This document shows, one piece after another, positions 61,622 to 64,000 of a DNA stretch of 64,000 nt. The stretch is from Ideonella sp. (GTDB lineage Bacteria; Pseudomonadota; Gammaproteobacteria; Burkholderiales; Burkholderiaceae_C), in assembly GCA_015075545.1 (NCBI GenBank), contig JABTUC010000004.1, forward strand, positions 1-64,000, written 5' to 3'. The stretch's first letter is position 1. Each line of letters opens with the position of its first letter. Under the pieces are notes generated by a model. It was not told the DNA's origin. It ran no database searches and saw only the letters and a program-made list of their open reading frames with translations. Both the position numbers and the translations under genes were made by a program.

Positions 61622-61852
61622 TGACCCACCCCGAGCGGCCTGGCGGCCCTCGCTGGCGGCGGCCCCGCTGTTCGCGTCCGCCTGGCGCCCCTCGAGGGGC
61701 GAGCCCGGACACGAAAGGTCCGGTGGATCTTTCGTGCCTGGCGAGCGGTCGGGCCGCAAGGCTCGACGCGGCCTGCAAGGCACGCCGGCGGCCCGGCAAA
61801 GCCGGTTCCGCGGCGGCCGCTTGGGGACGCGCCACTGGAGTGGCACGACTGC
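61622..61852 (+). repeat. 3'-end palindromic repeat, copy 2
   Basis: Begins directly after the acnA stop and shares several blocks with 57844-57992. A longer middle carries CGCCCCTCGAGGGGCG (16-bp palindrome at about 61688-61703) and CACGAAAG...CTTTCGTG inverted arms. Ends with GCGCCACTGGAGTGGC before the next gene. A short third piece (CCGCCTGGCGGCCCT, about 63050-63064) follows the next gene's stop. Confidence 0.75.
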
Positions 61853-61871
61853 ACCGCGACACGTCGTCCTG

Positions 61872-63047
61872 ATGCGCATTGCGATCATCGGCGGCGGCGC
61901 GCTCGGCAGCGCGTGCGCCCTCTTCCTGCGCCGGCTCGACGCGGGCGTGGCCGTCGACGTGATCGAGCCCGACCCGGGGCTGCGGCTGGCGTCGTCGGCG
62001 CGATCGGCGGCGTCGATCCGGCAGCAGTTCTCCACCGAGGTCAACGTCAAGCTGTCGCGATTCGGTCTCGAGCTGCTGCGCAACCCCGATGAGTGGCTCG
62101 CCGTCGACGGCGACGCGGTCGACCTGGGCTTCGTCGAATCGGGTTATCTCTTCATCGCCACCGGCGAGGCCGGCGCGCAGGCGCTGCGCGACTCGAACGC
62201 GGTGCAGCGCGCGGCCGGCGCCGCGGTCAGCCTGCTGTCGCCGCGCGAACTGGCGCAGCGCGTGCCGTGGCTGCGCCACGACGACGTACAGCTCGCCAGC
62301 CTCGGCGAGCGCGGCGAAGGCTGGTTCGACGGCTACGCGTTCGCGCGTGCGCTGGCGCGCAAGGCGCGTGCCATGCCGGTGCGGTGTGGCACGCCAGCGC
62401 GGTGGTTGGCTTCGAGCAGCGCGCCGAGCGCTTGCACGCGGTGCGCCTGGCCGACGGCAGCCGCGTCGAGGCCGACGCGTTCGTGCTCGCCGCCGCGCGT
62501 GGTCGCGCGCGGTCGGCGCGCTGGCCGGCGTCGACGTGCCGGTGTTCGCGCGCCGGCGCACGGTGTTCGTCTTCAACGCGCCCGCGCCGCTGCCCGCGCA
62601 CGCCGCTGGTCGTCGACCCGTCGGGCGTCTGGTTCCGCAGCGAGGGCAGCGGCTTCATCGGCGGCTGGTCGCCGGGCGCGCGCGACGCCGATCCCGACGA
62701 CCCGCCGCTCGACCAACCCGACCTCGACCAGTTCGACGCGCGGCGTGTGGCCGGCGCTCGCGCACCGCGTGCCGGTGTTCGCCGCGCTGCGCCGCACGCG
62801 CGCGCGGGACGGCTACTACGAGGTGCACCCACTCGACCACAACGCGCTGGTCGGCCCGCACCCGGCGTGCCCCAACCTGCTGCTGGCGTGCGGCTTCTCG
62901 GGCCATGGGCTGCAGCACGCTGCGGGCGTCGGCCGCGGCATCGCCGAGTGGCTGCTGCGCGGACGCTACGTCAGCCTCGATCTCTCGCCGTTGTCGCCGC
63001 AGCGCATCGCGCTGGGCCGACCGCTGGTCGAACGTGCGGTGATTTGA
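61872..63047 (+). CDS. FAD-dependent oxidoreductase, DAO family (four frameshifts)
   Basis: About 390 residues. N-terminal FAD site MRIAIIGGGALGSACALFLR; then SARSAASIRQQFSTEVNVKL, typical of FOXRED1/sarcosine-oxidase-like proteins. C-terminal DGYYEVHPLDHNALVGPHP and LLACGFSGHGLQHAAGVGRG complete the FAD fold. Shifts lie near 62388, 62493 (missing G), 62603 and 62738; corrected sequence includes WHASAVVGFEQRAERLHAVR and GSGFIGGWSPGARDADP. It likely oxidises an amino or N-methyl amino acid. Follows repeat copy 2. Confidence 0.82.
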   Translation: MRIAIIGGGALGSACALFLRRLDAGVAVDVIEPDPGLRLASSARSAASIRQQFSTEVNVKLSRFGLELLRNPDEWLAVDGDAVDLGFVESGYLFIATGEAGAQALRDSNAVQRAAGAAVSLLSPRELAQRVPWLRHDDVQLASLGERGEGWFDGYAFARALARKARAMPVRCGTPARWLASSSAPSACTRCAWPTAAASRPTRSCSPPRVVARGRRAGRRRRAGVRAPAHGVRLQRARAAARARRWSSTRRASGSAARAAASSAAGRRARATPIPTTRRSTNPTSTSSTRGVWPALAHRVPVFAALRRTRARDGYYEVHPLDHNALVGPHPACPNLLLACGFSGHGLQHAAGVGRGIAEWLLRGRYVSLDLSPLSPQRIALGRPLVERAVI

Positions 63048-63069
63048 AGCCGCCTGGCGGCCCTGCGCG

Positions 63070-64000
63070 TCACTGCCGCGGCAGCCATTCGTCGAGCAGG
63101 CCGAACAGCGGTGGCTCGCCGCGCCTGAACTCGGGCAGCAGGTTCATGTCGGTGATCACCGTCGGCGCGTAGCGCGCCGAGGCGCGCAGATACTCGGCGG
63201 CAGGCTCCAGCGGCGCCCGCGCCAACCGATCGCCGACGCGGCCGCGTTCGAACAAGTCGTCAGCGAAGGCTGGCTCGTCGCCGATGCGGCAGCGGCGCAG
63301 CACCGCCTCGGCATCCGCACGCTTGACCAGCGGCTGCTGGCTCATGTAGGCGAAGCTCGCGTAACGCGCGACGTGCGGAAAGACCTCGAGTGCGGTGCGA
63401 TACGCATCGGCGCTGCCGGTCGTGTTGACCGCGAGAATGCCGCCTGGCGCGAGCAGCCGCGCAGTCAGCCGCAGGTACTCCTCGGACAGCAGCATCGTCG
63501 AGTAGGCGCGCCAGTGAAAGGTGGTGTTCTGGAAGATCAGGTCGTAGCGCCGGTCGATGTGCGCGCGCATCCAGCGTCGGCCGTCGTCGACGTGAATTCG
63601 CACCCTCGGGTCGGACAGGATCGGGGCCACCGCCGGATAGCGTTCGATCAGATCGACGTAGCCGGGTTGATTTCCACGGCGTCGACGCGCTCGACGCCGG
63701 GCATGCCCAGGACGACCCGTGTCCACGCACCGGTGCTGAGCCCGATCACCAGCACGCGGCGCGGCGCGGGATGCATCGTGGCCATCAGGTAGGCCCGATC
63801 GAGGCCGTTCATATTGGTTCGCAAATCGGTGCTGATCGCGCCGTCGTAGACGTTGCCGCCGAACGTGGTATCCCCGAATCTTCCGTCGCCGGCCAGAACA
63901 TGGATGATTCCGTGCTTGTTCTGTATGACGTGACGCAACGACCCGCCTTCTTCACGGGCCATTGCCAGCGTCTCGATGATCTGCGGCGGCTGCAGCACGC
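63070..64000 (-). CDS. Spermidine synthase-like protein, partial (one frameshift)
   Basis: Runs off the right edge, so the N-terminus is missing. Visible: NVYDGAISTDLRTNMNGLDR, VLVIGLSTGAWTRVVL (SAM-type binding), VDAVEINPGYVDLIERYPAV, RVRIHVDDGRRWMRA and YDLIFQNTTFHWRAYSTMLL. One missing base near 63662-63665 truncates the first part after INP; the other frame continues to the stop at 63070. The pattern is that of long spermidine-synthase-like proteins, often fused to membrane domains. Polyamine synthesis is not assured. Confidence 0.78.

Overview
The window is very GC-rich DNA with strong G/C preference at third codon positions. It carries the ribF-ileS-lspA order, a DnaE2-type polymerase behind a LexA box, paired acyl-CoA dehydrogenases and several families of short palindromic intergenic repeats. 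Together these suggest a betaproteobacterium of the order Burkholderiales, perhaps near Rubrivivax, Methylibium or Ideonella. The order is inferred with good confidence, the genus only weakly. No tRNA, rRNA, CRISPR array, transposase or phage gene was seen.

Layout: 1-4010 holds three genes of a hydrogenase-4-like (Hyf) membrane module on the minus strand, with a repeat element on each side. 4010-14631 holds single housekeeping or accessory genes: a zinc metalloprotease lipoprotein, ettA, a DUF4870 membrane protein, rhlE, selD, an NAD(P)-binding protein, a beta-CASP metallo-hydrolase and an unknown protein. 14640-31167 is the most interesting region. A divergent AraC-type regulator faces a run of genes for an aldehyde dehydrogenase, two class-III aminotransferases, a UPF0261 (Tm-1-like) protein, a HAD hydrolase, two short-chain dehydrogenases, a class II histone-deacetylase-like amidohydrolase, an amidase and a complete Liv-type ABC importer. 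From 15809 to 23696 every junction is a 4-base start/stop overlap if two tiny bridging ORFs are counted. It looks like an uptake and degradation pathway for an amide- or acetyl-linked amine, substrate unknown.

31250-43157 holds a prolyl-4-hydroxylase-like oxygenase, a secreted internally repeated protein, dnaE2 with its own SOS box, a three-fold repeated membrane protein, an MFS transporter, two acyl-CoA dehydrogenases, a P1-family peptidase and ribF. 43369-64000 holds ileS, lspA, an unknown gene, a tightly packed minus-strand run of eleven genes (55454 down to 48703), serC, a serA-like dehydrogenase, a vapBC pair, acnA, an FAD oxidoreductase and a spermidine-synthase-like gene that runs off the right edge.

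Quality warning: no gene left of 43.2 kb is frame-broken, but from ileS onward about thirty small insertions or deletions break at least thirteen genes, including normally essential ones (ileS, lspA) and core metabolic ones (serC, acnA). The sharp boundary and the mixture of indels argue for local sequence or assembly error rather than gene decay, so broken genes are given here as single CDS spans with the breaks located.
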